Assembly: GCF_965363235.1 (NCBI RefSeq)
Contig: NC_134846.1
Coordinates: 32,684,218-32,748,217 of the forward strand
From: Mytilus galloprovincialis
Lineage: Eukaryota; Mollusca; Bivalvia; Mytilida; Mytilidae
DNA: 64,000 bases
Direction: 5' to 3'
Shown: positions 45,154 to 60,500 of the stretch, piece by piece
Numbering within the stretch: the first letter of the stretch is position 1
How the letters are laid out: each line of letters begins with the position of its first letter
Program-made: the position numbers and the translations under genes
Notes under the pieces: model-generated
Told to the model about the DNA's origin: nothing
The model's input: the letters and a program-made list of their open reading frames with translations, nothing else
Database searches by the model: none

Positions 45154-47079
45154 GAAAGATATATTTGTTTCAGGGGAATCATGGGATGTGAGACACATCT
45201 GTGATGCTATAGGAAATTAAGGGAGTGTGTGGAACATGGAGTAAAAAATTTTCACTCTATGTTCATAATGTTATTGAAAACAAATTGTTTGTTTTTGTAA
45301 CTAAGATGAAGTGGTTTATCCTACAAAGATGAATGATCGGCACTTTAAGAAAATTTATATTGATTTGGAAAACTGATATAAGGACATGAAATTTGCTTGA
45401 CAACAGGCCACCTTCGGATCAATCAAAGAGTTGCACTCTTCCTAGACGAGGCATCGAATTTAACGTCCCCATTTTTATAGTTCGTACCTGTACATCATGC
45501 AAAATCACACTTACATGTAGGCTAAACTAACTCACATTTTTACTTACAATATTAGAGTTTTTCTCATAAAGTTGGGAATGGAAATGGGGAATACAAATGA
45601 ATTGGGAAATAACTGAATTGATGATATCATTATGTATTCCTAATATTGATGATAAAATCCACGTTCTTAATCATTAGTTGTATGTATTACTAACCCACAA
45701 AAGATCTACTTTATTTTTCGAGTGTAAACTCTGATTTTTATAGATGGGAACGTAATATAGTTAAATTAAATTGTTGTGTACACTGATGACTAATGCTAAC
45801 ACCATACCGAGATAAGCTCAATTTGAGTAATATGAAAAACTTACCAGTAGCCACAATATTTATATACCACATCACATTTTTACAAATTTCAATGTTATTC
45901 CAAAAGTTCATTGTAATACTTGCAAATATATGAATATATGTTTGGAAATTCATATCAATGTATAAATATGTTTTTAATTGTGTTGATATTAATATTGTGT
46001 AATGTTCACATGTGCTTTTGAAAATTAAAAGTTGTAAAAGTAGTTTCTTTTTTTCAACTCAGAATTGGTAAATACTGTCTTTTCTTTTCCCACAAGAAAT
46101 TCTAATTGTTCGATGAATAACAAAGTTGTTTAAAAGACTGCTGTCTTCAGATTTATCATCAAGGAATATTGATACGTACATTGGTTGGAGAAAAAAAATA
46201 ACTTCTCACGTGGTTAAAAAAAACAATTAAAACATGAATGATAAATCATTGTAGTAACATTTGTTTTTGTTTATGCACAATTCTGAAAACACATGTATTC
46301 CACGATATTCGTGCATTTTTTATCAAATCAAATAAATTTGTGCAATAGCAATATATATTTTTTTAAATTCATTGATGAAAACTCGCAACAATTTTATGAG
46401 TTAACAATATTGGAAAAACAAGATGTCAACTTCACATAACAAAAAGTAAAATCACAAAAATACTGAACTAAGAGGAAAATCAATTTGGAGAGTCCATAAT
46501 CACATGGCAATTTCAAATAACAAAACGCATAAAAAACAAATGGACAAGAATTGTCATATTCCTGATTTTCAAATGTAGAAAATGGTGGATTAAACCTGGT
46601 TTTATAGCGCTAACCCTCTCACTTTGATGACAGTCTCATCATTGACATTGATACGTTAACTAAACAGACACAACAAATAAATAGTCAAAATATGGGTACA
46701 TCAGTCATCATCGTATAACAATTTTAAAAGAGACAATTTAACAGAACACATAAACATCTGTCTACAAACACATTCATTGATTTGAGTGTCTGACGTCAGA
46801 AAATTTTATACGTCACATAAATTTGTCGTTCAATGTCCATACAAACAATTTTAAAAATTTACATAGGTCTTCAAATTTGTATTTTTATACATGTCTCAAA
46901 CGCTAAAGACATTTATCTAGTTTAAATGATTTGAATAACGACACAAAATTGTCACTAAAAATCTAAAGATATTCACGATCAAGTTATTGATCGTGAGTTT
47001 TCTCATTTCTTTTCAGTAGAAGGAAGTTAGGGAATTGGATTATAACGTGAAGATAAAGAAACTGAAAATTGGAAAATTA

Positions 47080-47638
47080 GTTTCATATGCATGTTGCAGA
47101 TAACGAATGAAGGTCAATTACCAATCAAACGACCATTGCATTCTAGTTCTTTAAAAGATGAATCCGTATCATACAACTTCCTACAGCCTTTATCTGATGT
47201 TTGTAGGCAGTATGCTCTACTAACTGCTTCTATCGATTGCATCCGACCAATGTAACAAATACATTGTATGTATAAAATTACAAAAAAATGGCACAAAAAA
47301 CTACACTGAGTGTACTCAAGTCTATCTAAGAAAAAAGACAACACATGATTTAATCACAATAAATACTTTCTATGTTCTAGCTGCAGTCAGTACTACATGA
47401 TAATGTCACCTTATGTAATTTTTGAATTTTATAGCATTTTTCTAGAAATTTAAAACCAATATTTCAGTTTTCAATTTCTATTTTGTAATTCTTTTTCATT
47501 GCTTGGAGACAATATAATCTAATTTTGGATGTGACGCGTCTTCTAATTTGTCTGCTGACGCCGTTTTGTTTATCATATCTTAGACACAATTTTTTTTGAC
47601 GTCATCAACCTTTTTTCATGATTTACGCCGGTTTATAA
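47080..47638. other. 559-bp segment present only in copy 2
   Basis: Lies between bases equivalent to 4770 and 4771. No terminal inverted repeats, poly-A or target duplication; junction overlap is one base. A 76-codon minus-strand frame (47114-47344) has no family I recognise. It could be an insertion in copy 2 or a deletion from copy 1. Confidence 0.85.
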
Positions 47639-49074
47639 TGGAATTTAGAATCAAATTTTAAGAAATAACTGTAATATTTTGTCATTATATTCGAAATAAC
47701 ATTTAAAAAAATGGTGCACACTGTTAAGTAACCCGCTACACGCGTTATTCAGTGTGCACCACATTTTTATGATATTTCTTTAAAGACAGAAAAAAACATT
47801 ACAGTCACTCCTTAAATAAATATAATTATTGACGAGCAATGAACCCACTTTCGTCAATATTTGTATCAGCTACAAAAAAAACTTTAGACAAAATATATAG
47901 ATCTTTTAATTATCTTTTAAACACGTCTCATACAGATTAACTCTAATTTGTAGTGTTAAAAAATGCTACTCAGACTCTAGAATATCAGGGTTTTACTTTC
48001 TGCTTGATCAAATATACCAGGACTAGTATTTATATTATCATAGTAAAATGCATTTTTTTCTTGAAAATAATCCATCTGTCAAAATCAAGCTCTTTCTCTG
48101 GTCTGTAACCTCATGAACCAACATAATAAATATTCCGTGTATGTTAACCAGGTTGTTATATTTGTTTTTCATTCTCTTTTAAATATCTCACTTAAGACGT
48201 ACATGTATAGTCATGATTCATTTTTATGTTTGTCTACAAATAGAACAATTGAAAATTTCCGTTAATTTCAGAAACATAATGTTGCAACTAAAAATCTTGT
48301 TTTTCAAAATTAATGAAGATATTTGCAATGTATTGTACTTTTCTAGTGAAGGCCTGATTCATGAACATATCATTTTAAATTATAGCATGTATATACCGAG
48401 GTAGTCTTATAAATCACTGTATTGTTTGGCCTCTGTTGTAGCTAGCTAGCTAGCGCTTCTTCGTTAACAATTATACCACATATCCCTATTTATATTTATA
48501 TTTATATATAGAGGGTGCTCCAAACATGACACTTGTTCATTTATTCAAATCATAAATATTTGAACAACACTATTTTACATTAACAAAAACAAGTACAATG
48601 ACTAAGAAGGTAAGACTTGTACGTATACACTTACTAAAAATACTCACGGATGAGGAAACTTCGACGGATATGTCACTCATAGTGAATTAATGTTGTGAAA
48701 CACTCCTAAATATAAGAGATACTTCTTATGAACGTACTTTTATTACGTCAAGTATAATTTGTGTCTGGAATATTAACTTTAGTATTATATTTATTTTGTG
48801 AACCAAGTCCTATTCTGTCTAATCTATCTTTTTGAAACTACATTTTATAATTTTGGAGAAAAAGTTAACAGCGAATAGTAATCAAATTACAAACAAACAT
48901 GGGAGATACAAGTGATGAAAGTAATAGCAACAACGACGGTAAGCTTATAAATAAAGAAATGTTTACAGTATTGTTTTTAAGTGGATAATATTAGGAAAAA
49001 CTGTCAGGAATTGTTGGTCCTCAATGCCATTCAACTTCGCACTTTATTTGACGTTTTAAACATATTCTATTTTA

Positions 49075-49118
49075 GCATCACTGATGAGACTTTTGTAAAC
49101 GAAACGCGCGTCTTGCGT
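49075..49118 (+). ncRNA. Decayed hammerhead ribozyme, duplicate
   Basis: Unchanged duplicate of the relic at 6207. Confidence 0.6.
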
Positions 49119-52100
49119 AAATATAATTTTACAATCCTGATATCTATGATGCGTTTATATATAAATCGTGTATTATTTCACGTTCACTGCATTTCAATAG
49201 TTTGATTGATTGATTTTTTGTTGCTAAACGTCCTCCAATAACTTGCTGCCAATAAAAAAACCTGCAGAATATTTGTAGTTTGGTATAAGTAAACAAAATG
49301 TTTTTCGACTTATCATTCTGCAAGAATTTATTTTAAATGATTTTTGCTAATTAAAAAGCATTTCTTTTTAATATCATTCTGTAAATGAACACATATTCGA
49401 AAGTGGTACACATTTGCGTAAAGGTTCTTTTATCTTTGCCAAACACTTATAACTATTTCCCGAGTTGATTATAACATGTGTGACTCAACACGTAACTATA
49501 ACATGATATTCAACAGAACACGTAGAACCTACATTAAGATAAAAAAAAATGTTTCTAACCTGGTCTCATCTGTAGTCTAAACTTGCCTCTTTGTAACCTC
49601 GTGATGCTTATTTTTCAAATTACAACTTCAGGCTGGAGAGACATATTTTCTTGGCGATTTTGCAGAGATTCTTCTCACATGACATCGTATATCAAATCAT
49701 TATTCAGTAAAACACTAATAATAGCTAAGAAACGTTCAAACGTTCAAAGAGCTTATTGAATAAAAAGAGCCTTAAATAATAGTCATATCAATTCATCAAT
49801 CTATGGTCAACTTTGTCTGAGGAAACGAAATTTTCAACACGTTCTATATATAACGAGGGTGGTAGCAATATATTTACAGAAATTCAAAACATGAGTAGGA
49901 TGAACATTTAAAAAATTAAAAGTAAAACAAAACTGTGATCTTACAACACGTATTTTTCAAGTTAAACAATGTAAAATACTGACTTAAAAGTGATATATTG
50001 ATGACAAAGGCATACATGTATTCAGTTACAAATATAAACAATAAACGCGGATGAGGAAGTTGCGACGGATACTAACGTTATGTATAATGACTGGTTTTCA
50101 TATTGGCAATCCTCAGTATCAGACACAAATTGAAAACGTTTTCTTTCTTAAGATAATTGTAGTTTTGTGTTTGGAAGAGATATATTGGAATATTTATTGT
50201 TATAATATATAATATAATAATTTGTTATACTTGTTTACGTGTTTAATGGGAGATTTCAGCGAAGGTAGAATTAAACAAAATTGTGTTTCGAAAATCATTT
50301 TTAATCCAATATCGTACTCTGTCGTTAACATTTGAAATCACAAGTAAAGTATAATTTTTAAGTTTTAGTATTTATAATATATGCATTTGGCTACGAATTA
50401 TGTTGGACATGTCATATATTTTTGAAGGATTATCATCATTGAATTAACACTAGATTCATAATTTATCGTTAAAAAGACATGTCATGTCACATATTAAAGC
50501 ACGCATGCGCAAAACGTTAATAAACTGTTTTTTTTATATACTCAACGTTTCTACATGTTGTTCTGTCACAATTTAAAAAGTTATGTTTTTAACATTGCCA
50601 TATAAACAAGAGATTGGCTAACCATTGACCTATGTTCAACCCGTCTTTTCTTAAAATGTCATGTGCCAAGTCAGAAATATAGCAGCTATTATCAAATAGT
50701 CCGTTTGTTTCGATTTCAGTTCTGTGTTTCATTGTTCCGTTGTTTTTTTTTACTCTTATACGTGTTTCTCTTAGTTAAAGTTTGTCACCTATATTTGATT
50801 TTGCTTAATTTGATTATGACAATTGTGCAGCGGTATACCACTGTTGACCTTATTTCATGTCAAAACGATTTTTCCATGCATTAGACAGCAAAATGAACTA
50901 TTTCAAACGATAAACAATTTATGCACATATAAAGGATGACGGGTGAAAATGCGTTTGTTTACTTTTTGAAAGTACGAAATAATTGATTTAAATGTATGTT
51001 TTAACACAATTTAATAAGAATATAACTTTCTAATGTATAATAAAAAAAAAGATTAAAATCCAAAAAAAGTGTAATTAAAGCAGCTGAATACATAATATTG
51101 TTGACTGGATGCTATTCATTTCAACTATAGATGCGATGAATTATCACTGACAGTGCAATCATTTCTGATGTGGAATTTTTGGAGGTGCGATGAATTTTGA
51201 TTATTGTTTTTTATGATAAATCGACATGCATCAACTTAAAATAGTCTTAAAAAAATATACACGGGTTGCTATTGGTGGAATAAATTTTTTTCCATCCCAA
51301 AAACTAACAATTGAGTTATAATTTACTAAAAACTTCCTTTTATTTGAAAAGGCACATTAGTTTATATAACAACAGATTTCTTTTTGGAAAAAAAACTATA
51401 TTAATATTTCATATTTTATTGAAAATGAGTATACGTCTATTTTTCAAAATTTTGTTGGGGGGGGGGGGGGGGGGGGCATGAACCAACACCCTCCTCGCAG
51501 GTTTGGATCACTACATGAAAAAAATATTTGTTTTGATTGGCCCTGGAAAAAAATACAAATTACTTTGGCTCAATGGAAAACAAATTGTCTCTTAAAAAAA
51601 AATTCCAAATCCCCCTACCACCCCCACTCCAAGGGAGGATCCAGAATTTTTGAAAGGGGGACGTAATATTAAATTTCGCCGAGCTGAACGATTTTTGAGG
51701 ACCTTTTTTTGCTTAAGAACATAAAATAAGTGTAAAATGCATTTTAGTTAAAGAGTGGGGTTTGGACATTTTTTGTGCCGTATTCTCTACATTAATTGTC
51801 CACTATAAAATGATTGGAAATTTTTGAAAAGGGGACGTAATATTAAATTTCGCCGAGCTGAACGATTTTTTAGGACCTTTTTTTGCTTAAGAACATAAAA
51901 TAAGTGTAAAATGCATTTTAGTTAAAGAGTGGGGTTTGGACATTTTTTGTGCCGTATTCTCTACATTAATTGTCCACTATAAAATGATTGGATGGATCCA
52001 AAGCTATGTACTTATATATCATTTGTCAGTAAAAAATGGACATGGAAAATTATCAATTGTTGTATAGTTAATTAGCATAACCTCACATATTTCTTGTTGT

Positions 52101-53871
52101 AAACAAGATATACGGCTATTCAAGGAAATTTACAGGCAATTTTTATCCAAATGTTTGGTTTGAATGTATCACCAACAACGGAAGTGCGGGTTCCAAATCA
52201 ACCAAATACTACAAATGAGTCGGAAATTACAATGAAGTTGTGAATGACGATCGGCACATGGAGACATGTAGGCCACACTCAGCAGGCAGGTTGCAGTCGG
52301 GCCTCGAACAAATTATTAGTATATCAGTTCGTCGAAACAGACATTCCAGTCAGATAAGGGATTCACATGTAACCCCCCCCCCCCCCCTAAAAAATAAACA
52401 AAAATTACGCCCGTTTTTTTTCCATCATGTTTAATGCTTAATAATTCTGTTGAAAAACTGTTTTTCTAATAGCAAATAGGTAGCCCCCTAGCCTCCCCCC
52501 CCCTAAAAAAGAATGCCCGGTTTTTATTCATCATGGTCAATGCTAAATAATTCTGTTGAAAAATATTTTTATCTAATAGCAAATAAGTAACCCAGATTAT
52601 CATTTTTAATCCAGGTACGGACAGAATTTTAAAGGCAAAATCAGGGTCAGAATTTTTTCTCTAAACTATCTCATACTGCCCCCTCAAATCAAATGGTCCA
52701 TACCTAAGACTTTAAATCTATATCTAGAGCTTACTGACTGGAGATCACTATTCAGCAATGTTGTGAATGGGCTAGAGCGTTTAGGGTGAAACATGTTCGT
52801 TGGTAAATAATATTGGTGTGGAACTTTTTTTTCTTCACGAGAGTGTGATAGAGTATTATTTTCTATTAGTCGGAATTTTGAAATAGAAGTTAATTCGTTA
52901 TTGCTCAATGCTTTGTCGCTTTGAAGGCGTCATGCTTGCTATCTTTATCAGTAAATAATTGTCTCATAAAAATTAAATACACGGCAAAGTTCACGAAGTC
53001 TAGTCTAATTAATCATTTTACCAACAAAAAAAGTACAAGCAAAAGATTGGGGCGTACGCCCTTTACGCTCCCTCTGAATCCGCCATACCCCTCCCCTGAA
53101 AATCAAATGGTTGCCACCTTTGCTGTCCAAGATATATGTATACAATGATGATGTGTCATAGGAAAGGATATATTTAATCATACATATAGATCTGGGTCTG
53201 AACAGATTATCAGAGAATATAGAATTGACAATATTAGCAATAAATGCCATTTTTACGAAATTTATTGATTCATTACCTCAGACTTTCACTCACAAAATAT
53301 GCGTATATAATCAATCCTTCTGACTTAATAAATTATGTTAGAGAGTCGGCTAAATTACGACCCTTATCGGGGCTTTGTATAGCTGACTATGCGGTATGGG
53401 CTTTGCTCATTGTTGAAGGCCGTACGGTTGCCTATAGTTGTTAATGTTTGTGTCATTTTGGTCTTTTGTTGATAGTTGTTTCATCGGCAATAATACTACA
53501 TCTTCTTTTTTTATATTTGTATAATGAAAATCAATTGAAATCCTTCTGTGAAAATGCATCGCATATACAACAGTAATGAATCGCTCTACAGTGAAAATGA
53601 AATTCTCTAATTTTTGTGCTATTTTCACATTTCCTGACCGGTGTGAGAAAAATATTTCTCCTCACTAGTGAAAAATCTGTTCTCGGCAAATGATTAGTCA
53701 AAATTTGATTATGAAGTCAAAATGTTTTGTTTTCTTCTCAATTTTCCTATTGTGACGTCATGAAAAAAGGCGACCTTGCCTGATGACGTCGCATATAAAG
53801 AGCACAATTTTCTGAAAATCTTTGAAAAAGAACGATAAAAAGTATTAGAGAAACAGATTCCGAAACTATAA

Positions 53872-53996
53872 CTCGTGTATTACGATATTTCTCCACTCTC
53901 GACAGTTAAATTTTATTATTTAAAGGGCTCGGCAAGCCTCGCGCTTTAAATAATAAAATTTAACTGTCTCGAGTGGAGAAATATTGTAATACACTT
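53872..53996. mobile_element. Long hairpin element, duplicate
   Basis: Duplicate of 10996-11120, arms unchanged. Confidence 0.8.
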
Positions 53997-54589
53997 GTTG
54001 CAGTGTAAGAATCTATATGTCTGATATCATTATTCAACAGTAAACATGAATCGCATCACCAAAACAACAAAGTGTAATTTGATTCAATATCAACAAGCTG
54101 AACAACAAAACCTTTTTTAAGATATACTATGTGCATTATTAATAATGTTAAAAGGTACATTTTTCTACAAATAAAACGTGGCTGCTACTTTTAAAACTCT
54201 TGCACGCTCTGTTCGTGAACTATTCTTAATATTTATCTATCTGTGTATCAATTTTACACCTGGATGGCTGTAGGCGCGACTAAAATCCGTCCGCATCAAA
54301 TACATTTAATCATGAATTTATAAAAACAGTACATATTGTTTATTATTTCGTATTTTATTCAAAAATTGTGAATTTATCGTCTGTTTATTTATCATTCTAC
54401 ATAAGAAATTCATCACGGATACAGTGCAAATGACATTTAAGGATTCGCACATAACATACACTGAAAATGATATTGTTTCGATTGACAAATACTAGACAAT
54501 TTCAACACTAATTGATAATTCCTTTTTCTTGTATGTTTTATTCAAATGTCGAATATACTTTACTCGTGTTAGATTTTTTTCTTTCACAG

Positions 54590-57500
54590 TTGAGTTATAT
54601 ACTGATGCAGGTTGTTATAAAAACAAAAACAATGGGAAAAGTGGTAAAATGATATTAAAGGATGGACCTCATCCTGAGAATCCAATGTCTGCAGAAATAT
54701 GTTATAAAGTTTGTACAAGGGAAAACAGGTTTAATTATTTTGGAACACAGGTGAGATTGTTTATAACAATAACTTTACATGTACTGTATATTCAGAAATT
54801 ATTGCGTGCATTTATTATTGCGATTTTGTCATTTAAGACTAAAATGCAATTTTTATTTTTGAGATATTGTGAAAAATTCATGTTAAATTTATATAAAAAA
54901 TACAAAATGCGATTCTAACCCTGTCACATTTTTGCGCAATAATAATAAAAAAAAACATCGCAATGATTTCGACTGCCTTGAATAAGCAATAGTTATCCAC
55001 TCAGGACGGAGTGTGTCAGTGTACGATCACTCCGAAGGCGGGAGGATGATTTTATACTGACACATCAAGTCCGAGTGGGATAACTGTTTTACATACCAGA
55101 CTTTGTTAGAGAAAACATTTACGCTTCATAACATCTAGTACATAATACCATACAACAATTATCATTGTTATAATACACTTTATTTAATAGTATGAGATCT
55201 TTTTATAATGTTATAATATGTTAACTTTACAAATAGTTTGTTTTCAGTCACATATAAGTGTGGCAACAATTTTTTTCTTACGTTAAAAAACAGTCTATAC
55301 TATATAGAATTTTATAAAATACTAAAATAGAAAACATTTAAAATCAATTCAATGTTTTTTTTATACTTCATCAATAAATGATTATAGAAAACAAAATATG
55401 ACAACACATAATAGCAGGGTCCTACATTTGTAAATTTGACAGCAACATAAAAGCAAAATGGCTATTTAAAACATATTTTAGGGCACACGATACTATTTGG
55501 ATTCAATGATGAATGTTTTAAGAAAATTTGCATGCAAGCTTTTTTTTCTTCACCTGAGCAATTCAAATATGTAAAAACAAATATACCTTCTGTGTTACTT
55601 TGAGAGATAAAAGAGGTCGAAAATCCTAACTTTTTTCTTTCAACAGAAAATCATTTAGAAATTCCTCTGTACACCCATATAATCTTAATATTTACCGCGG
55701 TTCGTTGGAAGTTATCAAAAATAAACAATGTTTCAGTAGTTTAAGAAATTAACAGCATTTTTGCTGTTTAAATTAAAAAAAAAAATCAATGTTGACTTTT
55801 TCATTAACATTGGTACAAATAATCTTAATACGTAATCAAACCTAATGCAATTTTACAAAAGATGGATGCATGAACTCGCGTTAGTTAAATCAGTTTAAAT
55901 CATAATAAAATCAGTCGAAAATGAATCTTTTCTCGACAGGTCACAGTTTGACGTATCGCAAATAGCATTTAACGTTAGCAATGTCATGACTTCCCCTGTG
56001 ACTGTATTGATTGCCATTATGAGTGACCAACCCTTCCCTCGTACTTTTTTTACAGAGATTAAACTAACAAATGTTTTAAAGAAAAGACATCGTAAAAATA
56101 TTTTTGATTAGGCTTGGTCTATCAAATCGCTACTAAGCACACATAATAACTAACAAAAAAAATTATCAAAAAAAAAACAAACATAAAGAACCGAAAGTAT
56201 TTGCTTTTTCTCAAATATAATTCCAAACCCAATTTACACTTAATTAATATTTGTTGTTTTGACTACGCAAAACCATGTATTTTGTCTGGCTCGTATTGGT
56301 TTCTACGTTTAAATTGATATCGTTGTCTATATCTGTCATGCGATTGATTGATGGATCTCAGTAATTAAATGTTCTTTGTAGAATGTAGGTGATTGCTATT
56401 GTGGAGAAGTGGCAGATATTGAGTCCTACAACAAATATAAACGGGACAAGTCACAATGCAACAACAACTGCAATGGAAATGACGATGAAAAATGTGGTAG
56501 TACAGACAACGCGTCCGTATACAAGCTTAAAGGTACGGATGTAATAATTTCGCCATGGCGTCGTCAGTTTGTTTTAGATTTATGAGTTTGACTGTCCCTT
56601 TTGGTATCTTTCGTCCCTCTTTGTCTTTATATTCACTTAATAATCTAAGATGAGACAGTTTTGGTACATTGAAGTAAATTCTAATAATTTGGTTCATGGG
56701 TTGAATTATTAGTTATCAAAGGTACCAGGACTACAATTTAATACGCCAGGTGCGCGTTTCATCTACATAAGACTCATCAGTGATGCTCAGATAAAAATAG
56801 TTATGAAGCCAAACAAATACAAAGTTGAAGAGCATTGATCATTGAAACTACAGGTAGGTTTCATGGATAGTATACATTTTGACAACGGTTCCAAATCCGA
56901 CGAGGTAAATTTGAAAAGACACAGACAAAACAACGCAAGTTTCTCTAAATCTATTAGTGTGAAATAAAAATAGACAGAGTTCATGTGTATGATGTCGACT
57001 TTAAAACTGTTTGCAACTTTCCCAAAATGGGGAACATATTTAGAAATTACTGCCTAAAGAAGACAAAACAGTTCAAATATGATAATGTCTAAGTTTCTTT
57101 CATATGTAACTACTATGTGTTTGTACTATGCAATGTAATGTGTCAAATGGTACATACAATTGACTGTACTTACTATATATTCATATTGTAACCCATGTAT
57201 CGTTTCGGATACATAAAAAAAAAAAGAATAGTTCCCGTGAAACACGATTTATTTAGGTAATAATATTGCAAAATAGGTATTTTGATAAAAACATTTTCAG
57301 TTCAGCCAACTCGTCCTTCTACAAAGATGACTACAACTTCCGTGTTTCCTCCTGCTATAAGTAAACTGCCAAGAGACGACCCTGGATATATAACCTCATC
57401 CGCGTCTGAACGAGGTATACATCAAATAGTTAGTCATGACAAATAGCATAGTCTTTGTATGTTTGTTTTGTAAATTGATATCAGTAGTATTGGCACATAA

Positions 57501-60500
57501 TACATAAAATCGAAATTATCTCGAAACTAACATTAAACGATTTTTCTCTCGTTTTTATTAAGTCAGTAATAACGTATTTACAATTTATATAAAGGCTGCT
57601 TCTTGGTTGTACATATGTTCATGTAGTTTTAGCTTTGGGTGAAATTCCATAAAACAACTCATCGCACTAAATTCATTATACAAATCAGTATTATAAAAAG
57701 GGGATCCATATACAATCATTATGCCTCTGTAAGAAATATTATTGAGTATCATGAATAACATATATGTAGAAGAGAGAGACACACAGAAATGTATAATTGT
57801 TAGCGTTTTAGAAAGTGGTTTGACAAATCGAATGCCAACTGCTGTGTTATACACATACGATAGTGTGGTATAATTTCCAATAAGATAGATATCCAACAGA
57901 GATCAAATGACAACTCATGATCAACATTCGGTCTTCGATAATTAGCAAAACACATACTGCATAATAGGGTATAGGTGCCCCGAAGTGACAAAAGTTAAAA
58001 TGAAAAAGTTCAAAAATGTATTAACAAAACAAAAGGAAACCAACAATTGATACATAACTGAATCACAGGCTCTTGACTTGGGACAGAAACTTGTGTGGCG
58101 GAGTAAAACATGCTTGGCAACACTCAATTCTTCCCTACCATGAGCCATTGCATAATAATAAGTTGTAAAAAGCATCAGATCAATACAAAGCTTTATATAA
58201 ACAACTAACAAAAACACTGAGTAAACCAAGTACAGAGTTATCACTAGTTCAACGCAAACACAAACTTGTTTATCAATCATGTTTATGACAAGTGAATGTT
58301 ATTTTCATGTTTTGTAAGTTTTGATACCATATCAATTAAGATTTACCGATCGAAAGTTTTCTACAGTTTGAATTCGATTTTTAAATTTTATTTTGTTGCG
58401 AATTTCCGCAAAAAAATCATCTAAAAGTTTAATATATGTAACAACAGACGCTGTATGTAACAAATTCTTTATTTCAACATGTTTTAATTATACACTGTTG
58501 AACAATGTCTTATAATGTTTATGTTTTTACATGAAGGTAACGAGACAAAAACACCAACAAAAGGATTACCCACCCATCCAGGGAACAATGCAACACTGGC
58601 AGGTATAAGTAATATGTTTTATAGGAGTAATTTTATATTTCATTTTATCTAAGCAAAAAATGTAAAGAAAAACAGCCATGTTTGTACAAAATATGAACTG
58701 TCCTTAAAAGACACTCACAAACGAACAACAGGACAAAAAGACATAAACAAGTATAACACCTACGAAATCAAAAAAAAAAAACAATAAATAAAAAATGCAT
58801 CATGCTCCATTTACACCAAATACAACATACAGCATATTGACATTATTACTGATGTACTGGCATACATGATAAAATAGTAGAAATCTACATTAGATAACCC
58901 TTCTATAATGGATTTGTAATCTATGAATATCTTAATGTAATTATGTGAGGTTAAACTAAAGAAGTATAACAAATGTTCAAACAAAAAATGATTTAAAAAG
59001 TTTCAAGATCAATATTGAGGTCGAAAATGTCTAGCTGGCCTACAATATTTGCATTTAGAAATTAAAAATTTAAAATTGACTGATAGTATCATATTGTTGT
59101 TCATTGGGTATAAATGTCTACAACGGGTGACGCATATAAAGCATGAGACACTCATCACGCACCGTTTGAACTTGATGATAATACATTTTTTTTTTCTCTT
59201 TTATGTGGAATATTACAAGTGCATTTGCGAGTAAAGAATGTAGATTTCTTCTTTTGAACTAAGTGTATATTTTATACCTTTACATTTTTATAGGTATAGG
59301 AATTGGTGTATCTTGTCTAGTCGTTGTTGCTATTTGCCGTGTCATTATATCAAGAAGAAGGTATATATACATGTGATTTCCTTTAATTTTCAAATTTAAA
59401 CTGAAATATATTTCATATAGTAAGATATGTATTCAAACAGATCACCAAAGAAAACAAACCTTCCATTGGCTGTTTACTCAATTGTCTATCAGTAGTTGGA
59501 AATTGTACTACCAAATTGTCTATAATTGTTTTTTTGTCTATAAAATCAACTGTCGCATTTTATACAGTTAATATAGGCTACTTGCATTTGAATGGAAAGC
59601 TTTTGATTCTTTTTTTTTTTTGTAGTATAATTTACATTACATATGTATAATTAGGTTGCATATCACGGGAAAGCTAAACCAAAAATGTTTCATTGTAGTT
59701 TAAAAAAAGGCAACTGTAGGTCGAAAGTCATAAATCAATTGAGATAAAACAAATCTGGATAACAAACTAAAACCCAGGGAAACACATCCATTATTTGAGG
59801 AAAGCAAAAACACAATGGAAACATTGAAGTGTAACAAAAACAAACGCCAAAGTACATATAAACGGACTATTTGTTAACAACTGAAACAACATGAACATTG
59901 ATTTCCGATACGAATTTCAACAATGGTTAGTCTTTCTATAAGTTTTGTGTCAAGAAATCACTGTATTCGAAAACAGGTAACCAGCTTCCTCCTCAATTCC
60001 CATTCCATATACAGAGTGTTTTAAAGTACACCATAGCACAGTTATATTGATAAAGTTAAAATGTAATTATCAACACAAAAAATCAAACTCACGAAACTTG
60101 AATTACTTTAATACTTATTTTCATTGTAACTTGCAACATTTGTTAGCATTGAATATCAGTCAGATTTGGTACTTTATTGTTAAATCTCCTTTTACCATGA
60201 TTACAGCAATTACATGTAGCAATAAATAACTTTGAAAAGTGATATGAACTATCATATAAATTAATTATTCTAATTGTCTTAGTTTCATCTGGACTTTTGA
60301 CAGGTGTCTTAGTTTCGACAATATTTTATAAGAAAATGATCAACCTGTTCAAAACCATGTTCACATGTGTTTATTAACATGCATCGCAGCAAAACATAAA
60401 TGTATGGCTTTTTGTTATATTGTTCCAAGTGTTGAACAGATATTGTAGAATTAAAGCAAATGTTTAAAATTACATTTAGCAATACTAATCTATACTTCTT

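Larger units (their letters stand above)
45154..54589. other. Upstream region of gene 2 copy 2
   Basis: Same content as 2845-11713: family R1, MITE (47664), candidate first exons (48899, 50246), hammerhead relic (49075), family Z, tandem pairs, family X and hairpin (53872). No additional gene. Confidence 0.6.

Noticed and set aside
47150-47260. tRNA-like text on the minus strand (AGTAGAGCATACTGCCTAC)
   Set aside because: No B box GGTTCGA-type sequence and no cloverleaf could be drawn.
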